DNA of 64,000 nucleotides from contig JBKPPF010000052.1 in NCBI GenBank assembly GCA_046733475.1, positions 1-64,000 on the forward strand, written 5' to 3'. How positions within the stretch are numbered: the stretch's first letter is position 1; every line of letters starts with the position of its first letter. Of this stretch, positions 33,672 through 42,342 are shown in pieces. The DNA is from DATEOR01 sp046733475 (GTDB taxonomy: Bacteria; Actinomycetota; Thermoleophilia; Gaiellales; Gaiellaceae). The notes below the pieces were generated by a model, which ran no database searches, was not told the origin of the DNA, and saw only the letters and a program-made list of their open reading frames with translations. The position numbers and the translations under genes are program-made.

Positions 33672-34853
33672 CTAGGCGCCGGTTACGGTCTGGAACTTCT
33701 CCTTGAAGTCCGGGTTGTCCGCGGCTTCCGGATCGAAGGACTTGACGTTCGCGAGCATCTCCTCCGTCGGGAAGATGAGCGGGTTCTTCGCGACGCCGGG
33801 GTCGATCTTCACGAGCTCGTCCTTCGCACCCTCGACCGGGCAGATGTAGTTGACCCAGTCCTCGATCTCCGCTGCGACCTTGGGGTCGTAGACGAAGTTC
33901 ATGTAGGTCGAGGCGGTGAAGACGTCGCCGCCCGTCGGGATGAGCATGTTGTCGGTCCAGATCATCCCGCCGCCCTCGGGCAGCACGAACTCGAGGTCCG
34001 GGTTGTCGAGCTGGAGCTGCACGACGTCGCCGGACCATGCCATCGCGGCCGCGACGTTCCCGGACGAGAGGTCGTCGCCGTAGTCGTTGCCCGTGAAGCG
34101 GCGGATCTGGCCGGAGTCGACCGCGTCCTGCAGCGTGCCGATCGCCTTGTCGAAGGCGGCGGGGTCGACCGTGGTCGGATCGTCGCCATTCGACTGCATG
34201 ATGAGGCCCATGCAGTCGGGCATCTCGGTGAGGCAGGTCACCTTCCCCTTGAGCGCCGGGTCGGTGAGGAGCTGCTCGATGGACGTGACCGGACCTGTCT
34301 CCTTCTTGTTGTAGGCGATGCCGGTCATGCCGGACTGCCACGGCATGCTGTACGCACGCTCTGGGTCCCACGTCGGATGCTGGAGCGTCGAGACGAGGTT
34401 GGCCTCGTTCGGGATCGCGCTCTTGTCCTTCTTCTGGACATAGCCGAGGCGCACCATGCGCGCGGCCATCCAGTCGGTGAGGACGGTGAGATCGCGGCCG
34501 ATGTCCTGGCCCTGCGAGAGCTGGGCCTGGTACTTGCCGAACCACTCCTCGTTGTCGTTGACCTCTTCGATATAGCGGACGTTGACGCCGGTCTGAGCCG
34601 TGAACTCGTCCAGGGTCGGCCGCTTCTTGCCCTTCTGGTCGATGTAGAGGGGCCAGTTCGCGAACACGAGCGTGTCCGCAAGCTGCTGCTTGACCTCGGT
34701 CGAGGCCCCGCCCGCGTTCGACTGCCCGGAGATGCCGCCACCGCTGCCGCAGGCGGCAATCAGGGAGGGGAGGCTGAGAGCGCCGGCGCCGACGGCAGCG
34801 CGCTTCAGAAACAGGCGCCGGGTGATCGGGTCGTGCAACCGGGGGTCGGTCAT
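33672..34853 (-). CDS. potD: Polyamine-type ABC substrate-binding lipoprotein (PotD-like)
   Basis: 393 residues from ATG 34853, overlapping the ATPase stop. N-terminus has a twin-arginine signal (TRRLFLKRAAVGAGALS) and a lipobox LIAAC, so it is a Tat-exported lipoprotein. The mature part is PotD/SBP-like: VFANWPLYIDQK at the start, KYQAQLSQGQDIGRDL, and ANVKSFDPEAADNPDFKEKF at the end. Placed beside the aminotransferase and aldehyde dehydrogenase, putrescine or spermidine is the likely ligand. Confidence 0.88.
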   Translation of the reverse strand: MTDPRLHDPITRRLFLKRAAVGAGALSLPSLIAACGSGGGISGQSNAGGASTEVKQQLADTLVFANWPLYIDQKGKKRPTLDEFTAQTGVNVRYIEEVNDNEEWFGKYQAQLSQGQDIGRDLTVLTDWMAARMVRLGYVQKKDKSAIPNEANLVSTLQHPTWDPERAYSMPWQSGMTGIAYNKKETGPVTSIEQLLTDPALKGKVTCLTEMPDCMGLIMQSNGDDPTTVDPAAFDKAIGTLQDAVDSGQIRRFTGNDYGDDLSSGNVAAAMAWSGDVVQLQLDNPDLEFVLPEGGGMIWTDNMLIPTGGDVFTASTYMNFVYDPKVAAEIEDWVNYICPVEGAKDELVKIDPGVAKNPLIFPTEEMLANVKSFDPEAADNPDFKEKFQTVTGA

Positions 34854-35965
34854 TTGCTCGTCTCCTTCTCGGAATCGACAACGAACGTGGAGTCGGGGCT
34901 CCACGAGAGAGTCACCTGGTCGCCGGGATGGACAGCCGCAGCGCCGGCATCGCTGTTTTGGACGTAGATCGTGATCGGGCCGTGAGTCGTCTTCACGATG
35001 TACTGCGTAGAGACACCGATGTAGGCGCGCTCCGAGACCTCGCCGCCGAGCGCGTTTTCCTCGCTCCGCCCAAGCCGGATCTTCTCGGGACGGATCCCGA
35101 CCGCGACGGGCCCTTGGCGGCCGCTCGCGGCGGGGGCGCGGACAACGGTGCCGTCGTCGAGACGAACGGTGCCGTCCCCACTCGAGACGCCTTCCAGCAG
35201 GTTCGAGACACCGAGGAAGCGGGCGACGAAAGGCGTCACGGGCCTCTCGTACAACTCGTCCGGCGAGCCGAGCTGCTCGATGTGACCATCACTCATGACG
35301 GCGATCGAGTCCGCCATCGTCATGGCCTCCTCCTGATCATGCGTCACGTGGATGAACGTGATCCCGAGATCGTGCTGGAGCGCCTTGATGAAGAGCTGCA
35401 TCTCCTTGCGCAGTTTGAGATCGAGCGCGCCGAGCGGCTCGTCGAGGAGAAGCACGCGCGGGCTGTTGACCAGCGCCCGGGCGAGGGCGACCCGCTGCTG
35501 CTGCCCCCCGGAGAGCTGGCGCGGCTTGCGCCGTTCCATCCCCTTGAGCTGCACGAGCTCGAGCATGCGGCTCACCTGTTTGCGGACGCTCTCGCCTTTG
35601 ACACCCCTCCGGCGGAGCCCAAAGGCGACGTTCTCGAAGGTGCTGAGATGCGGGAAGAGGGCGTAGCTCTGAAAGACCGTGTTCACATCCCGTTTGTACG
35701 ACGGCAGTCCCGTGACGTCGCTATCGCCCAGAAAGATCGTGCCGTCCGTCGGCTCCTCGAAGCCTCCGATCATGCGGAGCGTCGTCGTCTTCCCACAGCC
35801 GGACGGGCCGAGAAGCGCGAAGAAGGCCCCGTGCGGCACCTCGAGCGTGAGCGCGTCGACCGCGACGACTTCGTCGAAGCGCTTCGTGACGCTTTCGAGG
35901 CGGACGTCCGGTGCGGACGTCTCGCCCGCCGTCGCCGGCGGCTCTACGCGCTCCTCGACCGCCAC
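34850..35965 (-). CDS. potA: Polyamine-type ABC ATPase (PotA-like)
   Basis: 371 residues from GTG 35965. Walker A is LLGPSGCGKTTTLRMI; the signature is RQLSGGQQQRVALARAL; Walker B is VLLLDEPLGALD; the switch His is in VTHDQEEA. The C-terminal TOBE domain follows from about residue 270 (VAVGIRPEKIRLG). It energises the PotBCD importer. Frames further upstream extend into the aldehyde dehydrogenase gene and were not used. Confidence 0.92.
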   Translation of the reverse strand: MAVEERVEPPATAGETSAPDVRLESVTKRFDEVVAVDALTLEVPHGAFFALLGPSGCGKTTTLRMIGGFEEPTDGTIFLGDSDVTGLPSYKRDVNTVFQSYALFPHLSTFENVAFGLRRRGVKGESVRKQVSRMLELVQLKGMERRKPRQLSGGQQQRVALARALVNSPRVLLLDEPLGALDLKLRKEMQLFIKALQHDLGITFIHVTHDQEEAMTMADSIAVMSDGHIEQLGSPDELYERPVTPFVARFLGVSNLLEGVSSGDGTVRLDDGTVVRAPAASGRQGPVAVGIRPEKIRLGRSEENALGGEVSERAYIGVSTQYIVKTTHGPITIYVQNSDAGAAAVHPGDQVTLSWSPDSTFVVDSEKETSK

Positions 35966-35970
35966 GTCAC

Positions 35971-37413
35971 TCAGTCGATCTTCGCCATCACATGCTTGAT
36001 CTGCGTGTAGTCCTCGAGCGAGTAGACCGAGAGATCCTTGCCGTAGCCCGACTCCTTGTAGCCGCCGTGCGGCATCTCGGAGACGAGCGGAATGTGGTCG
36101 TTGATCCAGACGGTGCCGAACTGGAGCTTCCGCGCCGCGTTCAGCGCCCGGCCGATGTCTCGCGTCCACACCGAGGCGGCGAGGCCGTACCTGACGTCGT
36201 TGGCCCAGGCGATCGCCTGGTCGTCGTCCGCGAACTTCTGGACGCTCACCACCGGGCCGAAGACCTCGCGCTGGATGATCTCATTGTCCTGCTCGATCCC
36301 GGTGACGACCGTCGGCTTGACGAAGAAGCCACGGTCGCCGTTCGAGTCGCCGCCCGTGAGGATCGTCGCCTTCGACTCCTTGGCGCGCTCGAGGAAGCCG
36401 ACCACGCGGTCCTGCTGGTCCTTCGAGATCACGGGGCCCATCTCGATCTCATCGCCTTCGGCCGGGTCGCCGACGTGCAGCGACTCGACGGCGGGCACGA
36501 GCTCCTCGATGAGCTTGTCGTAGATCTTGGGGCCGGCCACGACCCGCGAGGCGGCCGTGCAGTCCTGGCCGGAGTTCCAGTAGCCGGCGATCTTGATCGC
36601 CTCGGCCACCGCGGCGGGGTCGGCGTCGTCGAAGACGACGACCGGAGCCTTGCCCCCTAGCTCGAGATGGACGCGCTTCAGGTTGTCCGCAGCGGTCCTG
36701 GCGATGGCCTTGCCGGTCTCGACGTCGCCGGTCAGGGAGACGAGGCGTACTTCGGGATGCTTGACGAGAGCCTCGCCGACGGGCACCCCGTCCCCGGTGA
36801 TGACGTTGAGGACGCCCGGCGGGATCACGTCGGCGGCGAGCTCCATGAAGCGGAGGAGCGTGAGCGGCGTTTGCTCGGACGGCTTCAGCACCTGGACGTT
36901 TCCGGCCGCGAGCGCGGGCGAGAACTTCCAGACGGCCATCATGAGCGGGTAGTTCCAGGGCGCGATGCCGGCGACGACGCCGATCGGCTCGCGCCGGAGC
37001 ATGGAGGTGTAGCCCCGCATGTACTCGCCGGCCGCGCGACCTTCGAGCACGCGCGCCGCGCCGGCGAAGAAGCGGATGTTGTCCGCGGACACGGGCATCT
37101 CGTCCTGCGCATAGGACAGGGGCTTGCCGACGTTCTTGGACTCGAGGGCCGCAAGCTCCTCCGCGTTCTCCTCGATCAGGTCGGCGAGCTTGAGGAGCAG
37201 CTCTGCGCGCTCGCCGGGAGTGCTGTCGAGCCACTCCGGAAGCGCTTTCTTGGCCGCCTCGACCGCGCGGTCCGCGTCCTCGGCCGTGCTGCGAGCTACC
37301 TCCGCGATCACCTCGCCGGTCGACGGATTCAAAACCTCCATCGTCTCTCCGCCGGACGAGTCGACCCACTCCCCGCCGACGAAATTCTTGTGCTGCGACA
37401 CCGCTACGCTCAT
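35971..37413 (-). CDS. patD: Gamma-aminobutyraldehyde dehydrogenase (PatD-like)
   Basis: 480-residue NAD(P)-dependent aldehyde dehydrogenase. Catalytic Cys lies in YWNSGQDCTAASR, and the general base Glu in LELGGKAPVVVFDD; both segments match PatD/YdcW. APWNYPLMMAVWKFSPALAAGN is the cofactor region. First gene of the putrescine operon; the expected reaction oxidises 4-aminobutanal to GABA. Substrate is inferred from neighbours. Confidence 0.88.
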   Translation of the reverse strand: MSVAVSQHKNFVGGEWVDSSGGETMEVLNPSTGEVIAEVARSTAEDADRAVEAAKKALPEWLDSTPGERAELLLKLADLIEENAEELAALESKNVGKPLSYAQDEMPVSADNIRFFAGAARVLEGRAAGEYMRGYTSMLRREPIGVVAGIAPWNYPLMMAVWKFSPALAAGNVQVLKPSEQTPLTLLRFMELAADVIPPGVLNVITGDGVPVGEALVKHPEVRLVSLTGDVETGKAIARTAADNLKRVHLELGGKAPVVVFDDADPAAVAEAIKIAGYWNSGQDCTAASRVVAGPKIYDKLIEELVPAVESLHVGDPAEGDEIEMGPVISKDQQDRVVGFLERAKESKATILTGGDSNGDRGFFVKPTVVTGIEQDNEIIQREVFGPVVSVQKFADDDQAIAWANDVRYGLAASVWTRDIGRALNAARKLQFGTVWINDHIPLVSEMPHGGYKESGYGKDLSVYSLEDYTQIKHVMAKID

Positions 37414-37524
37414 CTCAGGACCTCCAGCTCCATTACTACGGCACGGCCAGCGTAGCCCGCGGGCGGTTCCCCAACAACCCTGAAGCGTCGTCCTAGGCCC
37501 TATTGGCCACTTGGACGCGATGGC

Positions 37525-38346
37525 CTAAAGACTGAGGATCGCTACTCCTGTTGCGACAAGGACGGCTCCGGCGAGCCGCTCCCGCCCCACCGGCTCTTTG
37601 AGCACGAACGCCGCGAAGGCCGCGGCGATGACGATGCTCGTCTCCCGGACCGCGGCGACGGAGGCCGCGGAGGCTCGCTGGAGCGCGGCGAGCACGAACC
37701 CGTAGGCCCCGAAGGTCGCGAACCCTGCGGCCACCGTGGCCCAGCCCCATTCGGCGCGCAGGGCGGCCGGGCCCCGTAAGCGTACGATTGCCGCCGAGTA
37801 GCCGAGGCCGGAAAGGAGCATCGAGAGCTCGAGGTAGACGAAAGGTGCGGCATAGCGGATCCCGTACTTGTCCACGAGGGTGTAGGCGGCGATGAAACAG
37901 GCGATCGCCAGGCCGAAGAGAACTCCCGTCGGCTCGGCCGAGCGGCGCAGGCCGCGGACGAGGAGGACACCGAGTCCTACGAGGCAGACGCCCGCCGCCT
38001 GCTCGGGCGAGGTGCCGAGCCCGAGCGCGGCCACGCCGACGACGAGTACGAGCACCGGCGCCGTGCCCCGCGCGATCGGGTAGACGACCGAGAGCTCGGC
38101 CCGGACGTAGGCCGCGGCGAGCAGGATGACGTAGCCGAGCTGCAGAAACGACGTGACGACGATATAGGGGATCGCCGCCGGCTCGATCCTCCACGTGAGC
38201 GCCGCGATGGGCGCGTAGGCGACCAGCGCGACAAGGAGCGCGACGGCTGTCGCCGCCTCGGGGTCCTTCGCGCGCGCGATGAGCAGGTTCCAGAACGCAT
38301 GGAGAAACGCGGCGGCGAGGGCGAGCGCGAGGGCGTCCAGCGGCAC
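37525..38346 (-). CDS. EamA/DMT-family transporter
   Basis: 273 residues, about ten membrane helices in two EamA repeats. Repeat marks: FLHAFWNLLIARAKD at the start, YVILLAAAYVRAELSVVYPIARG, and in the second half GAYGFVLAALQRASAASVAAVRETS and FVLKEPVGRERLAGAVLVATG. Probable exporter of small metabolites; substrate unknown. GTG start with a GGGGAG site. It is divergent from the HAD gene with only 20 bases between. Confidence 0.82.
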   Translation of the reverse strand: MPLDALALALAAAFLHAFWNLLIARAKDPEAATAVALLVALVAYAPIAALTWRIEPAAIPYIVVTSFLQLGYVILLAAAYVRAELSVVYPIARGTAPVLVLVVGVAALGLGTSPEQAAGVCLVGLGVLLVRGLRRSAEPTGVLFGLAIACFIAAYTLVDKYGIRYAAPFVYLELSMLLSGLGYSAAIVRLRGPAALRAEWGWATVAAGFATFGAYGFVLAALQRASAASVAAVRETSIVIAAAFAAFVLKEPVGRERLAGAVLVATGVAILSL

Positions 38347-38366
38347 GGCGATAGTCTCCCCTGCCG

Positions 38367-39020
38367 ATGGGACGGCCGCGCGCGATCGTGTTCGACTTCA
38401 ACGGGACGCTTTCCCACGACGAGCCGATCCTCTGCGAGATCTTCATCGAGCTCTTCGCGGAGCATGGAAAGCCGCTCTCGGCCCAGGAGTATTTCGACGT
38501 CCTGGCCGGCCTTTCGGACCCCGAGATCGTCCGCACCTGGCTCGGGCGCGACCATCCGGACGTCGACGAGGTGATCGAGGAGCGGATCCGCCGCTATCGC
38601 GCTGCCGTCGCCGATGGCTCGAGCGTCCCGTCCGAGCTCCGTGAGGCGGTGCGCTTCGCCGCCGAGCGTGTCCCGCTCGCCATCGTGTCCGGAGCGGCGC
38701 GACCGGAGATCGAGCCCGTCGTCGAGGCGGCCGGGCTCACGGGCTGCTTCGCGGCGATCGTTCCTGCCGAGGACGTCGAGCACGGCAAGCCGCATCCCGA
38801 CGGCTATCTCCGGGCGCTCGAGCTCCTCGACGGCGGGCTTGCCGCAGGCGACGTCCTCGTCTTCGAGGACACGGAGGCCGGCGTCGCCTCCGCAAAGTCG
38901 GCAGGGATGCGCTGCGTCGCCGTCCTCGGCACCCTGTCTCCGGAACGGCTGGCTCAGGCGGACGAGATCGTCGAGCGCATCGATCCCCCGCTCATGCAGC
39001 GGCTCTTCGACGAGGCGTGA
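38367..39020 (+). CDS. HAD-superfamily hydrolase (beta-phosphoglucomutase-like subgroup)
   Basis: 217 residues. Motif I is FDFNGTLS (first Asp nucleophile; the usual DxD is DFN, so the second acidic residue is absent), motif II IVSGAA, motif III around the Lys in EHGKPHPDGYL, motif IV VFEDTEAGVASAKSAG. The asparagine in place of the second Asp is notable, since that Asp is the acid/base in most phosphatases of this group; phosphonatases and others vary there. Overlaps the glycerophosphodiesterase gene, suggesting a phosphate-ester function. Confidence 0.8.
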   Translation: MGRPRAIVFDFNGTLSHDEPILCEIFIELFAEHGKPLSAQEYFDVLAGLSDPEIVRTWLGRDHPDVDEVIEERIRRYRAAVADGSSVPSELREAVRFAAERVPLAIVSGAARPEIEPVVEAAGLTGCFAAIVPAEDVEHGKPHPDGYLRALELLDGGLAAGDVLVFEDTEAGVASAKSAGMRCVAVLGTLSPERLAQADEIVERIDPPLMQRLFDEA

Positions 39021-39604
39021 GGCCGCTCGTCCTCGCCCACCGCGGCGCCTGCTGGGAGCTGCCTGAGAACACCCTGGAGGCGTTCGAGCTCGCGATCGCC
39101 GAGGAGGCCGACTACGTCGAGTTCGACGTGCGGGCCCGAAACGGCCAGCTCGTCATCTGCCACGATCCCGGCCCGCCCGAGGACGTGCCGACGCTCGAGG
39201 AGGTGCTGGCCGCCCTCAGCGGCCGTGTCGGTCTCTGCGTCGAGGTGAAGGAGGAGGAGACGACCGACGCCGTCCTGGACGCGCTCGAACGGCACCCGGT
39301 CGATCCCGACCAGCTGCTGGTGGTCTCGTTCCGGGCCGGCGCGGTCCGGCGCGTGGCAGAGCTCCGGCCCGAGCTCCGCTGCGTGCTGCACACGGACGAC
39401 CCCACCGCGGCCGCCGGGTACTGGGGGATCGGTTTCGAGGAGCCTGCGGCGGCCGGCCGGATCGAGGAGGCTCAGGCCGCGGAGCTGGCTACCACGGTCT
39501 TCACCGTCAACGACCCCGCACGGATGCTGGAGCTCGCCGCGCTCGGCGTGACCGGGATCTTCACTGACCGGCCGGGGCTTGCTCGGCGGACGCTGGCTCG
39601 CTGA
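39017..39604 (+). CDS. Glycerophosphodiester phosphodiesterase family protein (short)
   Basis: 195 residues from GTG 39017, overlapping the HAD stop. GDPD hallmarks: LAHRGACWELPENTLEAFELAI with the HRG catalytic His, EFDVR and CHDPG with the second His. The GDPD insertion region is shortened (family about 230-250). Expected to split glycerophosphodiesters to glycerol-3-phosphate and an alcohol such as choline. Its last 44 bases overlap the end of the convergent ABC ATPase gene. Confidence 0.82.
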   Translation: MRPLVLAHRGACWELPENTLEAFELAIAEEADYVEFDVRARNGQLVICHDPGPPEDVPTLEEVLAALSGRVGLCVEVKEEETTDAVLDALERHPVDPDQLLVVSFRAGAVRRVAELRPELRCVLHTDDPTAAAGYWGIGFEEPAAAGRIEEAQAAELATTVFTVNDPARMLELAALGVTGIFTDRPGLARRTLAR

Positions 39605-40652
39605 GCGCGAGCACGCGCCCTCCCTCCGCCGGGAAGCTCGCTGCCACGCGTGAGCCGACGGGAAGCTCGGCGGCCTTGGGGCCGGGAAGGTCGGCCGAGA
39701 GCGCATGGTCGCCGGCGTCGACCTTCACCCGCGTGATCGCGCCGAGGAAGATGTGCGCGACGACGTCACCGACGAGCGCCGCAGAGGCCGCACCGTCGGC
39801 GGGCTGGAGCTCCAGGATCTCCGGGCGGACGAGGACGAGTACGCGCTCGCCTCGCGGAAGGCCGCGAGCGTCCGTGACGGGCAGGACCGTCCCGTTCACC
39901 TGCACCTGGCCCTCGTCCGAAACCGTCGCCTCGAGACGGTTCATCGTGCCGATGAACTCGGCGACGAAGGGGGTGCCGGGCGCGTTGTAGATCTCCGCGG
40001 GCGCCCCGATCTGCTCGATATGGCCCTGTGAGAGCACGGCGACTCGATCGGAGATGGACAGCGCCTCCTCCTGGTCGTGGGTGACGTACAGCGTCGTGAT
40101 GCCGAGCTGGGTCTGGAGGCGACGGATCTCCTCGCGGAGCTGGACGCGCACCTTCGCGTCGAGCGCAGACAACGGCTCGTCGAGGAGCAGCACGCGCGGC
40201 TCGATGGCGAGGGCGCGCGCGAGCGCGACCCTCTGCTGCATCCCGCCGGAAAGCTGATGCGGATACCGCTTTGCCGCCGCCGTGAGACCTACCAGCTCGA
40301 GCAGCTCCTCGACCCGCTTGCGCCGTTCTGCGCCGTTCTGGCCGCGGACACGGAGGCCGAACTCGACGTTGTCCGCGGCATTCATGTTCGGGAAGAGCGA
40401 GTACGCCTGGAAGACCATGCCCATGTCACGGTGGTTGGGCGACACGTGCGTGAGGTCCTTGCCCTCGACGACCACGCGGCCCGAGGTCGGGCGCTCGAAG
40501 CCGGCGACGATCCGAAGAGCGGTCGTCTTCCCGCAGCCCGACGGGCCGAGCAGCGACAGGAACTCGCCCGCCTGCATGGAGATGTCGATCTCCTCGATCG
40601 CCGTGAAGTCGCCGAACTCCTTGTGCAGCTTCTCGAGCTCGAGATACGCCAT
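39561..40652 (-). CDS. ABC transporter ATPase (PotA/FbpC-like)
   Basis: 363 residues from ATG 40652. Walker A LLGPSGCGKTTALRIV, signature HQLSGGMQQRVALARAL, Walker B VLLLDEPLSALD, switch VTHDQEEAL. A TOBE domain lies at the end (VLVRPEILELQPA). It serves the permeases and binding protein directly upstream (41428-43554). The last 44 bases are antisense to the glycerophosphodiesterase gene. Confidence 0.9.
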   Translation of the reverse strand: MAYLELEKLHKEFGDFTAIEEIDISMQAGEFLSLLGPSGCGKTTALRIVAGFERPTSGRVVVEGKDLTHVSPNHRDMGMVFQAYSLFPNMNAADNVEFGLRVRGQNGAERRKRVEELLELVGLTAAAKRYPHQLSGGMQQRVALARALAIEPRVLLLDEPLSALDAKVRVQLREEIRRLQTQLGITTLYVTHDQEEALSISDRVAVLSQGHIEQIGAPAEIYNAPGTPFVAEFIGTMNRLEATVSDEGQVQVNGTVLPVTDARGLPRGERVLVLVRPEILELQPADGAASAALVGDVVAHIFLGAITRVKVDAGDHALSADLPGPKAAELPVGSRVAASFPAEGGRVLALSEPASAEQAPAGQ

Positions 40653-41431
40653 CAGCGGGTTCCCGCCACCTGAACAGTCGTGCGCCCGGGGCGCCTGCCG
40701 ACGAGGAGAATCCCGAGCAGCGCGAGCCACGTGATACCGAAGGAGATGATCGTGAGCGCGGCCGCCGGATTGGCCTTCGTCTGGCCGATGTAGTTGATGT
40801 ACGTGGGGAAGGTGTTGAAGAGGGAGAGGCTCGCCATCGTGAACTCGCCCATGACGAGCGCGAATGTGAGGAACGCGCCGGCGAAGGCTCCGGCACTGAT
40901 GTTGGGGAGGATCACGCGCAAGAGCGTCCGCGTCCAGCCCGCGCCGAGGCTCTGCGACGCTTCGGTCAGCGTGTGTACGTCGATCGCTCGGAAGGCATTG
41001 TCGAGTGCGAAGAACATGAACGGGAACGCGAGCACGACATAGCCCGGGATCAGGTAGTACGGGGAGCCGAGATACTTCGCCGGCACCCATTGGTAGTTGT
41101 AGACGTAGAGGATCCCCACGATGAGCACGATCGGGGGCACGACGAACGGCAGTGCACAGAGAAACTGAACGAGCGGCCGGAAGTGCGGGAGCCGAAGGTG
41201 CACCCAGTACACCGTGGGGACGAAGAGTAGGAGCGCGACCACGATCGTTGCGGCCGCGAGCTTCAGCGAGAGGAAGAAGGTGTCCCTGAACTGCGGGTCG
41301 TCGAGGATCTCGCGGTAGGCGGCGAAGCTGTACGAGTCGCCGTCCTTGAGGCTGAACTCCGCCGTCGCAGCGAGCGGCACGAAGAAGTAGAGGAGCCCGA
41401 CGGCGATCCAGAACCAGCCCGACCTGGTCAT
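40652..41431 (-). CDS. ABC transporter permease 2 (PotC/FbpB-like)
   Basis: 259 residues from ATG 41431, overlapping the upstream permease by 4 bases. Six membrane helices; EAA loop: TEASQSLGAGWTRTLLRVILPNIS. N-terminus WFWIAVGLLYFFVPLAATAEFSLKDG is typical of this permease group. Works with the permease encoded just upstream. Confidence 0.87.
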   Translation of the reverse strand: MTRSGWFWIAVGLLYFFVPLAATAEFSLKDGDSYSFAAYREILDDPQFRDTFFLSLKLAAATIVVALLLFVPTVYWVHLRLPHFRPLVQFLCALPFVVPPIVLIVGILYVYNYQWVPAKYLGSPYYLIPGYVVLAFPFMFFALDNAFRAIDVHTLTEASQSLGAGWTRTLLRVILPNISAGAFAGAFLTFALVMGEFTMASLSLFNTFPTYINYIGQTKANPAAALTIISFGITWLALLGILLVGRRPGRTTVQVAGTR

Positions 41432-42339
41432 TGCACGGTCCTGCGCCAGCGCGAGGCGCGCCGTTCGAGCACGAAGTAGATCGTCATCGCGACCGCGATG
41501 ACGATCACCATGCCGAAGGCGAGCGCGTAGGCCTGGTGCGGGTCGGAGAGGACGTTCCCGTTGATGAGCTCGCCGATCTTCAGTGGCACGAGCCCGATGT
41601 GCCCCGAGGTCAGGGCATAGGCGGTCGCATAGGCCGCGAATGAGCCGCCGAAGAGGAGCACCATCGAGCCGAGGATGGAGGGCAGGAGTACGGGGACGCC
41701 CACGTAGCGCCAGTACTGCGTCGAGGACGCGCCGAGGTTCGACGCCGCTTCCCGCCATTCGGCTTTGAGGCCGTCGATCGCCGGCGCGATGATGATGATC
41801 ATCAGCGGGATCTGGAAGTAGAGGTACGTGACCACGAGGCCCCAGAACCCGAACAGCGTGAAGCCGTGGTCATATGGGTTGAGGCCCATCGAGTCGAGGA
41901 CTCTCGTCGCCATGCCGACCGTGCCGAGCGTGGAAATGAACGCGAAAGCAAGCGGGACGCCGCCGAAGTTCGCGGCGACGCCGCAGAAGGTGAGAAAAGC
42001 CGGCCGGAGAAGCTTCGGCGCCCCCGGCGAGAGCGCCGCGTAGGCGATCAGGAACCCGAGCGCGCCGCCGAGAACGGCAGTGATGAGGCTGATCTCAACG
42101 CTCTTGACGTAGGCGTCGAGAGACGAGCCCTTGAAGATGTCCTGGATGAACTCGGTCGTGTACTCGCCGTCCTGCGTCCTGAAGGCGCCGATGAGAAGCG
42201 CGCCCGCCGGCACAAGCAGGAACGCGAGCGCCCAGGCGAGGAACGGCACGAGCCCGAGCCAGGCGAGTGAGAAACGCCGTCCGGCCTCCCGCGGTGCGAC
42301 CGGCCGGACAGCGTCGATGCTTTCAGCAGTTGTCGCCAG
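41428..42339 (-). CDS. ABC transporter permease 1 (PotB-like)
   Basis: 303 residues if it starts at CTG 42339. From there the protein begins ATTAESIDAVRP and continues into RRFSLAWLGLVPFLAWALAF, a normal cytoplasmic lead and first helix; the upstream in-frame codons are a stop (TAA 42345-42343, also the end of the binding-protein gene) and ATC. The next usable start, GTG 42249, lies inside the first helix. EAA loop: REAASNLGASSTQYWRYVGVPVLLPSI. The CTG start is inferred. Confidence 0.85.
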   Translation of the reverse strand: MATTAESIDAVRPVAPREAGRRFSLAWLGLVPFLAWALAFLLVPAGALLIGAFRTQDGEYTTEFIQDIFKGSSLDAYVKSVEISLITAVLGGALGFLIAYAALSPGAPKLLRPAFLTFCGVAANFGGVPLAFAFISTLGTVGMATRVLDSMGLNPYDHGFTLFGFWGLVVTYLYFQIPLMIIIIAPAIDGLKAEWREAASNLGASSTQYWRYVGVPVLLPSILGSMVLLFGGSFAAYATAYALTSGHIGLVPLKIGELINGNVLSDPHQAYALAFGMVIVIAVAMTIYFVLERRASRWRRTVQ

Positions 42340-42342
42340 GAT

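Noticed and set aside
37494..37527. TAGGCC/GGCCTA inverted repeat after the EamA gene as a terminator
   Set aside because: Arms are only six bases with a 22-base centre and one arm includes the stop codon; too weak to call.
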